Numbered from the stretch's first letter, positions 17,395 through 26,307 are shown. The stretch: DNA of 64,000 nt from an uncultured Flavihumibacter sp. (GCA_902168105.1 CABHOY010000004.1:1-64000), one strand, 5' to 3'. The notes: generated by a model not told the origin, from the letters alone. Made by a program: numbers and translations.

Positions 17395-17431
17395 AATCCC
17401 GTCTCGTTCTAAATGAGACGGGATTTTTTTA
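17395..17431 (+). terminator. Terminator of the rpsF-rpsR-rplI operon
   Basis: The stem AATCCCGTCTCGTT / AAATGAGACGGGATT is followed by seven T residues on the plus strand. It is the third hairpin in this window with the CCCGTCTC / GAGACGGG core. Confidence 0.92.
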
Positions 17432-17441
17432 TGTAGTTTTT

Positions 17442-17449
17442 TATATTTG
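17442..17449 (+). promoter_or_regulatory. Candidate -7 element of the lipoprotein gene
   Basis: TATATTTG matches TAnnTTTG and lies ten bases before the ATG at 17459, immediately after the rplI terminator. No TTTG is present at the -33 distance. The predicted leader is very short. Confidence 0.4.
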
Positions 17450-17458
17450 CGCCATCAT

Positions 17459-18193
17459 ATGAAAACGTATTTACCTCTATTTTTTATTGCAGGCTTCATA
17501 TTAGCCTGTAATGGACAAGATGCAACTGTTAGTACAACAGATACTGCGCATATAGAAGAACCTCCCTCAACAGGAAAAGTACCCGTTAATACAGATACCT
17601 TTTCTGTCGGTAATAAGTCTTTCGCCATCTATCCACTCGAACATTCCTCGTTCGAGAAATTGGGTACTATGGATTATGACAGCGCAGAATACAGCCTGCT
17701 GATCGATGATAAAGACCGTGTGAAACGGGTAGGTGATTCCCTGATCTTCACACTGAGTAACGGCAAGACAACTGTTCTCGCTAATAATACCAAAGAAGAA
17801 AACGATCAATACAGTATCTTCTTCTACGCCGGCTATCTCCCTGCTATTCATCAATATCTCGCTTATGGCGGTTACTATGAGAGCAATGACTATCTGTTAA
17901 TTAACTCCGATAACGGGGATATTACACACGTTTGGGGCGTTCCTGCCATCTCTCCCGATCATAAACATATAATTTGCGCCTCCATCGACCTCGTTGCAGG
18001 TGTCAATTTCAATGGCTTCCAGCTCTTCTCTTATCGTGATAATAAGCTGGTCCCTGAAGGTGATGTACAGTTTGATAAATGGGGTCCGGGTCAGATGAAA
18101 TGGATCGATAATAAGACTATTGAGGCCGAATACGTGGTGTTGGACAAAGACATGAATGAAGTACCTAAACCAGTTAAACTGGTAATGAAATAA
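17459..18193 (+). CDS. Uncharacterised lipoprotein
   Basis: From the ATG at 17459 the protein has 244 residues. It begins with a lipoprotein signal (MKTYLPLFFIAGFILACNG; Cys about residue 17), so it should be anchored in the envelope. A Thr/Asp/Glu-rich linker is followed by a region of short beta-strands with alternating GD, NG and DG turns, suggestive of a small beta-propeller-like fold. No catalytic motif or named family was recognised. It has its own candidate promoter and a terminator (18214-18250), so it is a single-gene unit. A TTG 12 bases upstream falls inside the promoter element and is not used. Confidence 0.75.
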   Translation: MKTYLPLFFIAGFILACNGQDATVSTTDTAHIEEPPSTGKVPVNTDTFSVGNKSFAIYPLEHSSFEKLGTMDYDSAEYSLLIDDKDRVKRVGDSLIFTLSNGKTTVLANNTKEENDQYSIFFYAGYLPAIHQYLAYGGYYESNDYLLINSDNGDITHVWGVPAISPDHKHIICASIDLVAGVNFNGFQLFSYRDNKLVPEGDVQFDKWGPGQMKWIDNKTIEAEYVVLDKDMNEVPKPVKLVMK

Positions 18194-18213
18194 ACAGACC
18201 AGTCTCTGTTAAT

Positions 18214-18250
18214 AAAAAAGGAATACCGGATCATCGGTATTCCTTTTTTA
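18214..18250 (+). terminator. Terminator of the lipoprotein gene
   Basis: The stem GGAATACCG / CGGTATTCC with loop GATCAT lies between an A-run and a T-run. It can act in both directions, but only the plus-strand gene ends here. Confidence 0.88.
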
Positions 18251-18314
18251 TTTAGTGTATTGAGTTCCCTGTGGATGTTAATAAATGTGCTAACTTCCTT
18301 TTAAATCCAGTCAG

Positions 18315-18707
18315 ATGAAAAATACCTTATTACTGTCATTGTTACTGCTGACAGGTTTGACCTTTGTCTCCTCCGCCAGCCATGCCCAATTGCAACAAGC
18401 GCCGCTTTCCAATATTGAAGGCAATGCCCGTTCTATTACCAGTAAACTGAAAACTGCACTGACCTTAACAGAGGAACAACAACCCAAGATACTGACTGTT
18501 GTCACCAATTTCCTTGAGCAGCGGTCTACCATCCTTCCCCTGAACAATAGTAACCCCAAGGCCTACGATACCAAGCTAAAAAGCTTTCACAACAGCTTTG
18601 ACAGGAAACTGAAGACAGTGCTGACACCAGAGCAATTCACCGGTTTCCGGGAATTGAAACCAGCGACTAATGACATGACCAATGTCTTGTCACAATTGTT
18701 TTATTAA
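18315..18707 (+). CDS. Small exported helical protein, Spy/CpxP-like motif
   Basis: A 130-residue protein with a signal peptide (about residues 1-25, ending SASHAQ). The mature part is helical and contains LTLTEEQQPKI (about 49-59) and, 50 residues later, LTPEQFTGF. Paired LTxxQ motifs are typical of Spy/CpxP periplasmic proteins, but the similarity is short and the protein could be another family. Its stop is only 3 bp from the end of the convergent dipeptidase gene, with no visible terminator between. Confidence 0.7.
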   Translation: MKNTLLLSLLLLTGLTFVSSASHAQLQQAPLSNIEGNARSITSKLKTALTLTEEQQPKILTVVTNFLEQRSTILPLNNSNPKAYDTKLKSFHNSFDRKLKTVLTPEQFTGFRELKPATNDMTNVLSQLFY

Positions 18708-18710
18708 TAC

Positions 18711-19781
18711 TTAGCTCCAGGCCTTACGCAGGAACCGGAGCCAGTTGCCGTGCATGATGTTATCAATATCAGCTTCAGAATAACCTCTCTTTGCAAACAA
18801 GGCCGGTATCTTCTGCAGATCAGCGATCGTTTCCAGATCATACGGACTTTGCTCTGTTCCGAAAGCACCGTCCAGATCGGACCCAATACCGACATGCAAT
18901 GTGTTTCCCGCCAGCTGGCATATGTGGTCCATATGATCAACCAGTACGTCCAGAGAAGCGCCCATTTCCTTCGGTTGAGATACTCCCCTGACCCATCCCG
19001 GCACCATCATCCAGGCATCCATAGCGCCGCCAATAACTGCGCCCCGGCTGATAAGCGCTTTGATCTGCTCATCAGAGAACTGTCTGTTATGGTTCACCAG
19101 TGCACGCACATTGTTATGGCTGGCCCATACATGTCCGTGGAAATGCTCCATTGCTTCCCAGAAACTATCGTCACACAGATGCGTAGCATCCAGGATGATA
19201 TTCAGCCTTTCCATTTCCTTCAGTAAAGCATGCCCTTTAGGTCCCATAAAACCAGTGGCGTCAGTACCCTGCGCATAACGGCCAGGACCATAATGTGCCG
19301 GGCCTACTGCACGTAACCCATTGTCATAAGCACGTTGCAGATAACTGATATCTACAATAGAATCCGCTCCTTCCAGGCTGAGAATGTACCCAATAGGTTT
19401 GCTGGTATTGGGCGTACCATCGTTCCACAATGCAAGATGTTTTTCCAGGGCTGCCAGATTGGTGATCTGGACCATTTCCCCGGCATCTTCCATTGCCTTA
19501 TACCACGCTAACTGACCCTGCGTCTGTGCCCAGGCCTGTTCCGGCGAGAACCAGCCAGGTAAAGGGTTCTCAGGCGCTACAAATCGCGCTATCTGTGTAC
19601 CTACTACCAGGCCGATATTTCCTTTACGCAGTTCGGGAAATGACACCACTCCTTTCGCACGGTCGGGCTTGTCTGTCAGTCCTTCTTCACGCTTCCTGAT
19701 ATCAGCTACCGGCAATCGCAGGTTACGGTTCCATTCCATCGCATTCATGCTGAGATCAAGATGCGCGTCTACTATAAACAT
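18711..19781 (-). CDS. Membrane dipeptidase, peptidase family M19
   Basis: From the ATG at 19781 the protein has 356 residues and begins MFIVDAHLDLSMNAMEW. Binuclear zinc ligands are recognisable: HxD in VDAHLDL, Glu in LSLEGADSI, His in ILDATHLCDD, His in WASHNNVRA, and the Asp of GIGSDLDGAFG. Family members hydrolyse dipeptides, including those with a D-residue at the C-terminal side. No signal peptide is seen, so it is probably cytosolic. A longer frame to 19853 would overlap the gene upstream and lacks family resemblance. It ends a minus-strand run with a PLP enzyme, RidA and a GntP permease. Confidence 0.9.
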   Translation of the reverse strand: MFIVDAHLDLSMNAMEWNRNLRLPVADIRKREEGLTDKPDRAKGVVSFPELRKGNIGLVVGTQIARFVAPENPLPGWFSPEQAWAQTQGQLAWYKAMEDAGEMVQITNLAALEKHLALWNDGTPNTSKPIGYILSLEGADSIVDISYLQRAYDNGLRAVGPAHYGPGRYAQGTDATGFMGPKGHALLKEMERLNIILDATHLCDDSFWEAMEHFHGHVWASHNNVRALVNHNRQFSDEQIKALISRGAVIGGAMDAWMMVPGWVRGVSQPKEMGASLDVLVDHMDHICQLAGNTLHVGIGSDLDGAFGTEQSPYDLETIADLQKIPALFAKRGYSEADIDNIMHGNWLRFLRKAWS

Positions 19782-19801
19782 GTCAGTATTTTTTTGATAA
19801 G

Positions 19802-20911
19802 TTAGATCATGATCTTTCTGTCTCTCGCTACTACCTTCCAGTAGGCTACACAATTGTTATCTTCAACAACGCCCACACGATCGTGTAAAGCTACTGTCGG
19901 ACAAATGTGTACAGGAATACCGTAGAAAACAGTGCCTACTGGATATAAAGAACTATCCGGCACTTCAACCACCAGGTGTTCTTCACTATGCCCCTTTGGT
20001 ACTGCATCGGGAACATCTAAAAAGTGTACTCTCGGTTGAGGCATCTCTGATGAAAGTGCTTTATGTCCCAGGTCTACACACAGGTGCCTGTCGTCAATAA
20101 CAGAGATCACCCGGGTAACGACTACTGCAGCATAGGCAAAGTCCTGTTCAGGAAGTTCCCGGCGATATCCCCAGTCCCAGAAGATAAAAGTACCGGGACT
20201 GCATTCAACACCGGGGCGTTCTGCATGAAATGCATAAGTAGGTGTGCCTCCGGCGATGATCTGTGGAGGTGGCGCACCTGCTGCTGTAATAGCGGCTGCC
20301 AATGCTGTTACCGGCGCAAAGCCTGCATCGCATTTCTCTTTACGTACCACAGGGTCCGTATCGTGCAGATGACCATCATAAGCATGTAAACCAGCCGGGG
20401 TAATACCCGGCATATGTTGCAGCTCCTGGTAAAGTTCCAGTGCTGCTTCGCCAGGGCCGGCGGGAATACCTGTCCTGTTCATTCCAATGTTCAGATCAAG
20501 ATATACCGGAATGGTACGTTTTGCGGCCAGGAACAATGCAGCGATAGCCATTGCTGCCGTGCGGTTATCCACAAGGCAGGAATACTTTGTATCAGGATAC
20601 TGTTCCACTACCTCTAACAGCCGGCTGATCTTAGGCCCTATAGGCTGATAAGCCAGCAACACATCCGCAGCACCGGCCAATCCCAGCATTTCTGCTTCTG
20701 CAATAGTGGCACACTTGAACTTATTGATACCCTCTCCCTGCAGTAACTGCACGGCTTCGATCATTTTACTCGTCTTGATATGCGGTCGCAGACGCTGTAC
20801 GTCTCCTACTGTCTTTTTCACCAGCAGGATATTCTCACGCATACGTTCCGGATAAACGAGTACCGCAGGAGAATCTACAGTATTGATATTATGCAATTCG
20901 TACCAATGCAT
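19802..20911 (-). CDS. D-threonine aldolase / D-serine dehydratase-like PLP enzyme
   Basis: A 369-residue fold-type III PLP enzyme. The alanine-racemase-like N-terminal barrel has the PLP lysine in RPHIKTSKM (about residue 46) and the phosphate-binding region IIAGGTPTYAFHA. The C-terminal beta domain ends with VHICPTVALHD, where His and Cys bind the divalent metal of this family. Members cleave D-3-hydroxy amino acids to glycine and an aldehyde, or dehydrate D-serine; sequence alone does not tell which. It lies 20 bp upstream of the M19 dipeptidase and 14 bp downstream of RidA, so it is almost certainly in one operon with them. Confidence 0.88.
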   Translation of the reverse strand: MHWYELHNINTVDSPAVLVYPERMRENILLVKKTVGDVQRLRPHIKTSKMIEAVQLLQGEGINKFKCATIAEAEMLGLAGAADVLLAYQPIGPKISRLLEVVEQYPDTKYSCLVDNRTAAMAIAALFLAAKRTIPVYLDLNIGMNRTGIPAGPGEAALELYQELQHMPGITPAGLHAYDGHLHDTDPVVRKEKCDAGFAPVTALAAAITAAGAPPPQIIAGGTPTYAFHAERPGVECSPGTFIFWDWGYRRELPEQDFAYAAVVVTRVISVIDDRHLCVDLGHKALSSEMPQPRVHFLDVPDAVPKGHSEEHLVVEVPDSSLYPVGTVFYGIPVHICPTVALHDRVGVVEDNNCVAYWKVVARDRKIMI

Positions 20912-20925
20912 GACTGTTGTTTGAA

Positions 20926-21387
20926 TTAGTGAAGTTCCAGCAGCGCTTCGATTTCCACCGGGATATTATCAGGTAAAGAACCAAAGCCTACCGCGCTGCG
21001 TACGCCAATGCCATTTTCCTCGCCCCATACTTTTGCAAACAGTTCGCTGCAGCCATTGATAACGTAGGGATGACGGCCAAAGTCAGGCGTACAGTTCACC
21101 ATACCCAATACTTTGATCACACGTTTTACTTTATCCAGGCTGCCCAGGTTTGTTACAATGGTAGACAGCATTGTCAGGCCTACTTGTCTTGCTGCCAGTT
21201 TGCCCTGTTCCATATCAAAGTCAACACCAATACGGCCAATGATCAGGCTCTTATCATCCTGTACAGGACCATGACCAGACAGATACAGGTACTTACCGTC
21301 TATGAGGTATGGTTTGTATACGCCCAGTGGTGCTGGTGCTGGTGGCAATGATAATCCTAACGCTTTAAAATTCTCTGTTGGTGTCAT
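20926..21387 (-). CDS. RidA family protein
   Basis: A 153-residue protein of the YjgF/RidA superfamily. RidA proteins remove reactive enamine/imine intermediates released by PLP enzymes. It has the ligand-pocket glycine and Asn-type motifs YLSGHGPVQ (about 34-42), a long helix with RQVGLTMLSTI, and a C-terminal VRSAVGFGSLPDNIPVEIEALLEL with the conserved Arg and Glu. It is longer than RidA itself (about 128) and closer to the 150-residue branch. Its position next to a PLP enzyme that would release such intermediates makes biological sense. Confidence 0.9.
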   Translation of the reverse strand: MTPTENFKALGLSLPPAPAPLGVYKPYLIDGKYLYLSGHGPVQDDKSLIIGRIGVDFDMEQGKLAARQVGLTMLSTIVTNLGSLDKVKRVIKVLGMVNCTPDFGRHPYVINGCSELFAKVWGEENGIGVRSAVGFGSLPDNIPVEIEALLELH

Positions 21388-21409
21388 ACGATCACTGTTT
21401 TGCTGATAA

Positions 21410-22750
21410 TTAAATAAAGAGGTTTAAGATCAAGCACCCGATCAATCCTACAACAGAAACGATTGTTTCCATGATTGACCAGGTCTTGAAAGTATCTTTC
21501 ACTGACAAATTAAAATATTCCTTGAACATCCAGAAGCCTCCGTCGTTAACATGGGAGAACATCAGGCTTCCTGCTCCGGTGGCCAGCACCATCAGACTGG
21601 GGTGTACCGTCGTACCCGCTACCAGTGGCGCTACAATGCCCGCAGCTGTTAATCCTGCTACGGTGGCGGAACCTACGCTTACGCGGATCAGTGCTGCGAT
21701 GCTCCATGCCAGTACAAGCGGGTTCATATGCATGCTGCCTAATCCTTCTTTGATCACATCGCTGACCTTACTGTCCAGCAGCATCTGTGTCAATGCACCG
21801 GAACCGCCGATGATGAGGATAATAACAGATACATCGCGGATAGCATCCTCCATAGTCCCCATCACTTTTTTAATTGGCCATCCCCTGCGTATCCCGAGTA
21901 CATAAGCGCCATTCAGTACTGCCAGCAACATCACGATCACAGGATCTCCCAGCCAGTTGGCAATACCATAGACGGCGCTTTCCGGCGCTGTTTTCAACTT
22001 CAGAAGAGAGGTAGCGGCCAGCAACAATACAGGCAGCAATGCCGCAACAATGCTTGTCGTCATACCAGGCAGCTGGTCTTCCGGAAGTGTAGCGGCGGTA
22101 AACAGCTGTGCTGGTTCCTGTGTATATTTTTTAAGGAAGCGACTGAAGACGGGACCTGCCAGTACAATAGCAGGAATAGCTACCAGGAGGCCATATATCA
22201 GCGTCAATCCCATATTGGCATGGAAGGCACCTACTAATGCCGTAGGCGAAGGATGGGGCGGTAAATAGCCATGCGTGACAGACAATGACGCCAGCATGGG
22301 AATACCGAGGTAAACGGCTGGTAGTTTAGTGCGTGCAGCGACCGTAAAGATCAGCGGCACCATCAGTACAAAACCGATATTGTAGAACAAAGGGATGCCG
22401 ACAATAAAACCTGTCAGCATCAATGACCATTGTACATATTTGCGTCCGAACACCTGCATCAGGCCATTTGCAATGCGCTGTGCAGCGCCGCTCTCAGCCA
22501 CCAGTTTACCCAGCATGCTACCGAATACGATAATGATAACAAGTGAACCTAATGTTTTGCCAATGCCCGTCTGTATAGACTGAGTGATATCAGCAATAGA
22601 CATTCTCTGTGCAGGTTCTCTGACCACGTTCAACGCCAGTCCCATGAACAGGCAGACAATAAGGAACGCAATGAATGTGTTTAACCGGAAATAAGCTACC
22701 AGAAGTACCAGCAGCAGGATGGAAGCAAATACTACAACTACTAAAGCCAT
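21410..22750 (-). CDS. GntP family permease (gluconate / D-serine type)
   Basis: A 446-residue inner-membrane proton symporter with about 12-14 hydrophobic segments. GntP features include IGKTLGSLVIIIVFGSMLGKL (residues about 43-63), HGYLPPHPSPTAL (about 160-172), and the C-terminal SHVNDGGFWMFKEYF. The family contains gluconate permeases and the D-serine permease DsdX. The neighbouring RidA, D-amino acid PLP enzyme and dipeptidase favour a D-amino acid substrate; no gluconate kinase gene is nearby. That assignment is an inference from context. The ABC permease gene lies 32 bp upstream on the same strand. Confidence 0.9.
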   Translation of the reverse strand: MALVVVVFASILLLVLLVAYFRLNTFIAFLIVCLFMGLALNVVREPAQRMSIADITQSIQTGIGKTLGSLVIIIVFGSMLGKLVAESGAAQRIANGLMQVFGRKYVQWSLMLTGFIVGIPLFYNIGFVLMVPLIFTVAARTKLPAVYLGIPMLASLSVTHGYLPPHPSPTALVGAFHANMGLTLIYGLLVAIPAIVLAGPVFSRFLKKYTQEPAQLFTAATLPEDQLPGMTTSIVAALLPVLLLAATSLLKLKTAPESAVYGIANWLGDPVIVMLLAVLNGAYVLGIRRGWPIKKVMGTMEDAIRDVSVIILIIGGSGALTQMLLDSKVSDVIKEGLGSMHMNPLVLAWSIAALIRVSVGSATVAGLTAAGIVAPLVAGTTVHPSLMVLATGAGSLMFSHVNDGGFWMFKEYFNLSVKDTFKTWSIMETIVSVVGLIGCLILNLFI

Positions 22751-22782
22751 GAATCAATAGGATATTGGCAGGCGCCTGTTAA

Positions 22783-24054
22783 TTATTCGTAACGTAATGC
22801 AACTATCGGGTCCAGACGGGAAGCCTTAATGGCCGGATATATACCTGATGCAAGCCCCACGGCCGCACAGATGATTATACCTGTCGTTATCCATACCCAC
22901 GGAATTATAAAGTCGGTATCTAATAGCAATGAAACAATATTGCCCACCAGCATTCCCAATATCACTCCCAGCAAACCTCCCAGCAAACTGATGATAATGG
23001 CTTCGTAAACGAACTGCTGGCGTATCACTTTCCTCGTGGCGCCCATCGCTTTGATAACGCCGATCTCACGGGTGCGCTCCGCTACCGATACCAGCATGAT
23101 ATTCGTCAACCCGATAGCAGAACCAAACAAGGTAATAGCTCCGATCAGAATTGCAGCAAATACCACAACGCCCAACAAGTTAAACAACATCTCGGCAACA
23201 CTGTCACTTTTATTGATGTAAAAATTCTCTTCTTCACCGAGAGAGAGATGACGGATGATCCTGAACAGGCCCGTAGCCTCGCCTATTGCGGCCTCCATCT
23301 TGGTGATATCTTTTACTGAAACACCGATATTGTAGTTGATATTCGGACGGTCAAACACCCTCCGTGTATTATTTACCGTTGTGATGATTATATTGTCCGC
23401 ACTCATAAAACCACTATTCCCTTTCGGCTGTAATACGCCCACAACGCGGTAGCGTACATTGCCCACACGTATGCTACTGTTCACAACGTTTCTGAGATTA
23501 TCGCCAAACAATTTCTTCGCTACGTCCATTCCCAGGAGCGCTACGTTCCTGCCTGACTCCACATCCAGCAGATTCAGGTTACGCCCTTCACGCAGTGTGT
23601 AGTTGGAAAGCTGCAGGTAGCTCTCATCCCCTCCCATCACGCGGACATTGGGATTTGTTTTCTTGTCTTCTTTATACACGGTAGCGTTCCCTGTAGCATT
23701 TGTTGACAAACTAACAACGGCAGGGAAGGTATACCGTTTTTTAAAGTCCATAGCTTCCTTATAAGTAATTGGAATATTACTATTGGACGTTTTTACTTTT
23801 GATTTTTTGTCGCCTTTCTTTGCTTCTCCACCACCACCGATACGTATCCTCAATGCCCTGCTTTGAATATTGAAGCTGTTGGCCCCCATATTGGCGAAGC
23901 TGCTGTAGATACTGTTCTTCATACTGTCTATGGCGGTAAAAATGCCTACGAGGGCCATAATACCAAAACCAATGATGGCAACAGTAAGCCCTGCGCGCAA
24001 ACGGTTGCCGGCAACAGAGCGAAAGGCGAGGGAAAATGTGTCGAGGAACTGCAT
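22783..24054 (-). CDS. ABC transporter permease of the MacB/FtsX type
   Basis: A 423-residue inner-membrane protein. An N-terminal helix (about 20-40) is followed by a large periplasmic MacB-type domain (about 45-280) and three more helices at the C-terminus with the FtsX signature ERTREIGVIKAMGATRKVIRQQ split as REIGVIKAMGATR. The ending GIYPAIKASRLDPIVALRYE is typical. These proteins work with a LolD/MacB ATPase that moves lipoproteins or exports substrates; no ATPase gene is in the window, so the partner must be encoded elsewhere. It is divergent from the LacI gene with 55 bp between start codons. Confidence 0.92.
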   Translation of the reverse strand: MQFLDTFSLAFRSVAGNRLRAGLTVAIIGFGIMALVGIFTAIDSMKNSIYSSFANMGANSFNIQSRALRIRIGGGGEAKKGDKKSKVKTSNSNIPITYKEAMDFKKRYTFPAVVSLSTNATGNATVYKEDKKTNPNVRVMGGDESYLQLSNYTLREGRNLNLLDVESGRNVALLGMDVAKKLFGDNLRNVVNSSIRVGNVRYRVVGVLQPKGNSGFMSADNIIITTVNNTRRVFDRPNINYNIGVSVKDITKMEAAIGEATGLFRIIRHLSLGEEENFYINKSDSVAEMLFNLLGVVVFAAILIGAITLFGSAIGLTNIMLVSVAERTREIGVIKAMGATRKVIRQQFVYEAIIISLLGGLLGVILGMLVGNIVSLLLDTDFIIPWVWITTGIIICAAVGLASGIYPAIKASRLDPIVALRYE

Positions 24055-24109
24055 GATTTAAAGTTAATAAAAAGTTTTTTTCCGCTACTTTTATTATATA
24101 AAAGGCCAG

Positions 24110-25123
24110 ATGCCCAATCCCCCGACCATAAAAGAAATTGCCAAAAGGCTGAACCTGGCTGCTTCGACTGTTTCCAGGGCGCTGCACGATCATCCACGTA
24201 TCGGGTTGAGAACCAGGTTGAAGGTACAGGAACTGGCCCGTGAACTGCAATATGAGCCCAATCAGACCGCCATTTTCTTTCAGCAGAAAAAGACCTTTAC
24301 GCTCGGAATTGTCTTACCCGAACTGTCAGAAGCTTTCTTTTCAGCTGCCATCAGCGGCATAGAAGACACGGCCAATAAAAGCAATTATATGGTCCTGCTG
24401 GGGCAATCCCATGACGACACTGAAAGAGAGCAGAAGATCTTGGAAATAATGAAGAACCACCGGGTAGACGGATTACTGGTTTCACTGGCCAAGAATACCG
24501 TGAATTATGCACATTTTGAGATGTTGCGGAAGTATAATATACCGGTCGTATTCTTTGACCGTATCCCCAACATGCCGGACATTCACTATGTGGCTTCAAA
24601 TATGGAATCAGGCACCATACAGGCAGTTTCTCTTTTGTTACGGCAGGGACATCGCGTTATCGGCATGATCAATGGCCCTGAAAAACTGATCGCCAGTCAG
24701 CAACGCACTACAGGCTATCAGAAAGCCATACAGCAGCAACGGCTGAAATATGACGCCAGTCTGAATGTCAATGCCGATCTCACAAAAGAAGGCACCCGCA
24801 ATGCTATGCAGCAGTTGCTGTCGCATAAAAGGAAAGTGACCGCTATTGTAGCATTCAATGACTACGTATCCCAGGACGCCGTGCAATACGCGGTTGAACA
24901 GGGGCTGGAGATCAATAAAGACATCTCCTTCGTCAGCTATGCTAATCTGCCCATAAGCAGTTACATGGCCTTCCCTCCTCTCGCCTCTGTAGAACAGTAC
25001 CCATACCTCCAGGGACAAAAAGCCACAGAGATCCTGCTGGAACTACTATCCGGCAAACTGGCGGCTGACCAATACCAGCAGATAGTGATCGACTCACGGC
25101 TGGTCATTGCACCCGGCAGGTAA
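24110..25123 (+). CDS. LacI family transcriptional regulator
   Basis: A 337-residue repressor-type regulator. The N-terminal helix-turn-helix is typical (TIKEIAKRLNLAASTVSRAL, residues about 5-24) with hinge sequence ELQYEPNQTA. The rest is a periplasmic-binding-protein-like sugar domain (about 60-335) with GIVLPELSEAFFSA, VDGLLVSLA and VVFFDRIP. It probably responds to a sugar or sugar phosphate. A PurR/LacI-like operator sits at 25129-25144, between its stop and the next gene, so that kinase gene is a likely target; autoregulation is also possible. Confidence 0.93.
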   Translation: MPNPPTIKEIAKRLNLAASTVSRALHDHPRIGLRTRLKVQELARELQYEPNQTAIFFQQKKTFTLGIVLPELSEAFFSAAISGIEDTANKSNYMVLLGQSHDDTEREQKILEIMKNHRVDGLLVSLAKNTVNYAHFEMLRKYNIPVVFFDRIPNMPDIHYVASNMESGTIQAVSLLLRQGHRVIGMINGPEKLIASQQRTTGYQKAIQQQRLKYDASLNVNADLTKEGTRNAMQQLLSHKRKVTAIVAFNDYVSQDAVQYAVEQGLEINKDISFVSYANLPISSYMAFPPLASVEQYPYLQGQKATEILLELLSGKLAADQYQQIVIDSRLVIAPGR

Positions 25124-25128
25124 ATTTT

Positions 25129-25144
25129 GCGCAACCGTTTGCCC
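25129..25144. promoter_or_regulatory. Candidate LacI-type operator
   Basis: GCGCAACCGTTTGCCC is a near-palindrome centred on CpG and close to the PurR/LacI consensus ACGCAAACGTTTGCGT (family knowledge). It overlaps a TA-rich promoter-like stretch (TAAATTTTG) and lies 26 bp upstream of the kinase start, where a repressor would block transcription. Confidence 0.45.
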
Positions 25145-25169
25145 AGTCATTCTCTCAATTCTTATCGTT

Positions 25170-26249
25170 ATGTTTGAAGCATCGCAATTTTATCAACCAG
25201 CAATGCAGAATATATTAACAGCTTATGGATTAATAATGGAAGAATGCCACATTCAACCATTTGGCAGTGGGCTGATCAATGCCACCTGGAAAGTATCTAA
25301 TGCTGATAATACTTACATCCTGCAACGCATCAATCACCAGGTATTTAAAAAGCCGGCGTTGATTGCACAGAACATCAGTATCATAGGCGAGTATCTGAAT
25401 AAATATCATCCTGATTACTTCTTTGTACAACCAGTGCAAACTACAGACAAACAGGATATGGTCATTACACCGGAAGGTGAATATTTCCGCCTGCAGCCTT
25501 TTGTATCCGATTCCCGTAGCTACGATGTTGTGAACAATGAACAGCTGGCATATGAAGCGGCCAGGCAATTCGGGCGTTTCACCAGGTTACTCTCCGGTAT
25601 CGACACCAGTCAGATACAAGTGACCTTGCCGGACTTTCACAATCTCACTTTACGTTATGCACAGTTTGAACAGGCAGCGCAACAGGGCAATCCTGCACGT
25701 ATAGCGGAAGCCAGTGAAGACATCAATACTATCCGCAGATATAAATACCTGACAGAGATATTCACATCTATTCAGCATAGCCCTTATTTTAAGGTGAGGG
25801 TGGCACATCATGACACGAAGATCAGCAATGTGTTGTTTGATGCGGACAACAAGGGCATCTGTGTAATAGATCTTGATACCGTTATGCCGGGTTATTTCAT
25901 CAGTGATTTTGGCGATATGATGCGTACGTACCTTTCTCCCGCCAGTGAAGAGGAAACAGACCTGAGTAAGGTAAAAATGAGGAAAGAATACTATACTGCT
26001 ATTGTGAATGGTTACCTCAGTGAAATGAAAGATGAACTGAGTATTACAGAACAGGCACACCTGGTGTATGCGGGGCAATTCATGGTATATATGCAGGCTA
26101 TCCGTTTCCTCACGGATTATTTCAACAACGATGTTTACTACGGTTCAAAATATGACAAACATAACCTGTTAAGGGCGCGAAACCAGCTTACGTTACTGGA
26201 AAGCATCACTGCGCAGGAACAAAGTCTTTCTTCTGTGGCGGCACACTAA
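25170..26249 (+). CDS. Aminoglycoside-phosphotransferase-fold kinase (possible sugar kinase)
   Basis: From the ATG at 25170 the protein has 359 residues. The APH-fold motifs are clear: a P-loop-like GSGLINATWKV (about 30-40), the catalytic loop VAHHDTKISNVLF (HDxxxxN type, about 210-222) and the metal-binding VIDLDTVMPG. Similar single-domain kinases phosphorylate N-acetylhexosamines (NahK type) as well as antibiotics or choline; the upstream LacI regulator and operator point to a sugar. An upstream start at 25107 would overlap the LacI gene and has no matching residues. A bidirectional terminator follows. Confidence 0.8.
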   Translation: MFEASQFYQPAMQNILTAYGLIMEECHIQPFGSGLINATWKVSNADNTYILQRINHQVFKKPALIAQNISIIGEYLNKYHPDYFFVQPVQTTDKQDMVITPEGEYFRLQPFVSDSRSYDVVNNEQLAYEAARQFGRFTRLLSGIDTSQIQVTLPDFHNLTLRYAQFEQAAQQGNPARIAEASEDINTIRRYKYLTEIFTSIQHSPYFKVRVAHHDTKISNVLFDADNKGICVIDLDTVMPGYFISDFGDMMRTYLSPASEEETDLSKVKMRKEYYTAIVNGYLSEMKDELSITEQAHLVYAGQFMVYMQAIRFLTDYFNNDVYYGSKYDKHNLLRARNQLTLLESITAQEQSLSSVAAH

Positions 26250-26280
26250 ACGCCACATCGTTTGAAAAGCAGCACCAACA

Positions 26281-26307
26281 AAAAAACCGGCCAATTGGCC
26301 GGTTTTT
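26281..26307. terminator. Bidirectional terminator between the kinase gene and nuoN
   Basis: The palindrome AAACCGGCCAATTGGCCGGTTT is flanked by an A-run on the left and a T-run on the right. It closes the kinase transcript from the left and the 14-gene nuo transcript from the right. Confidence 0.9.

Noticed and set aside
25107..26249. The APH-fold kinase as an antibiotic resistance gene
   Set aside because: APH-fold kinases have many substrates; the LacI regulator, operator and length favour a metabolic kinase.
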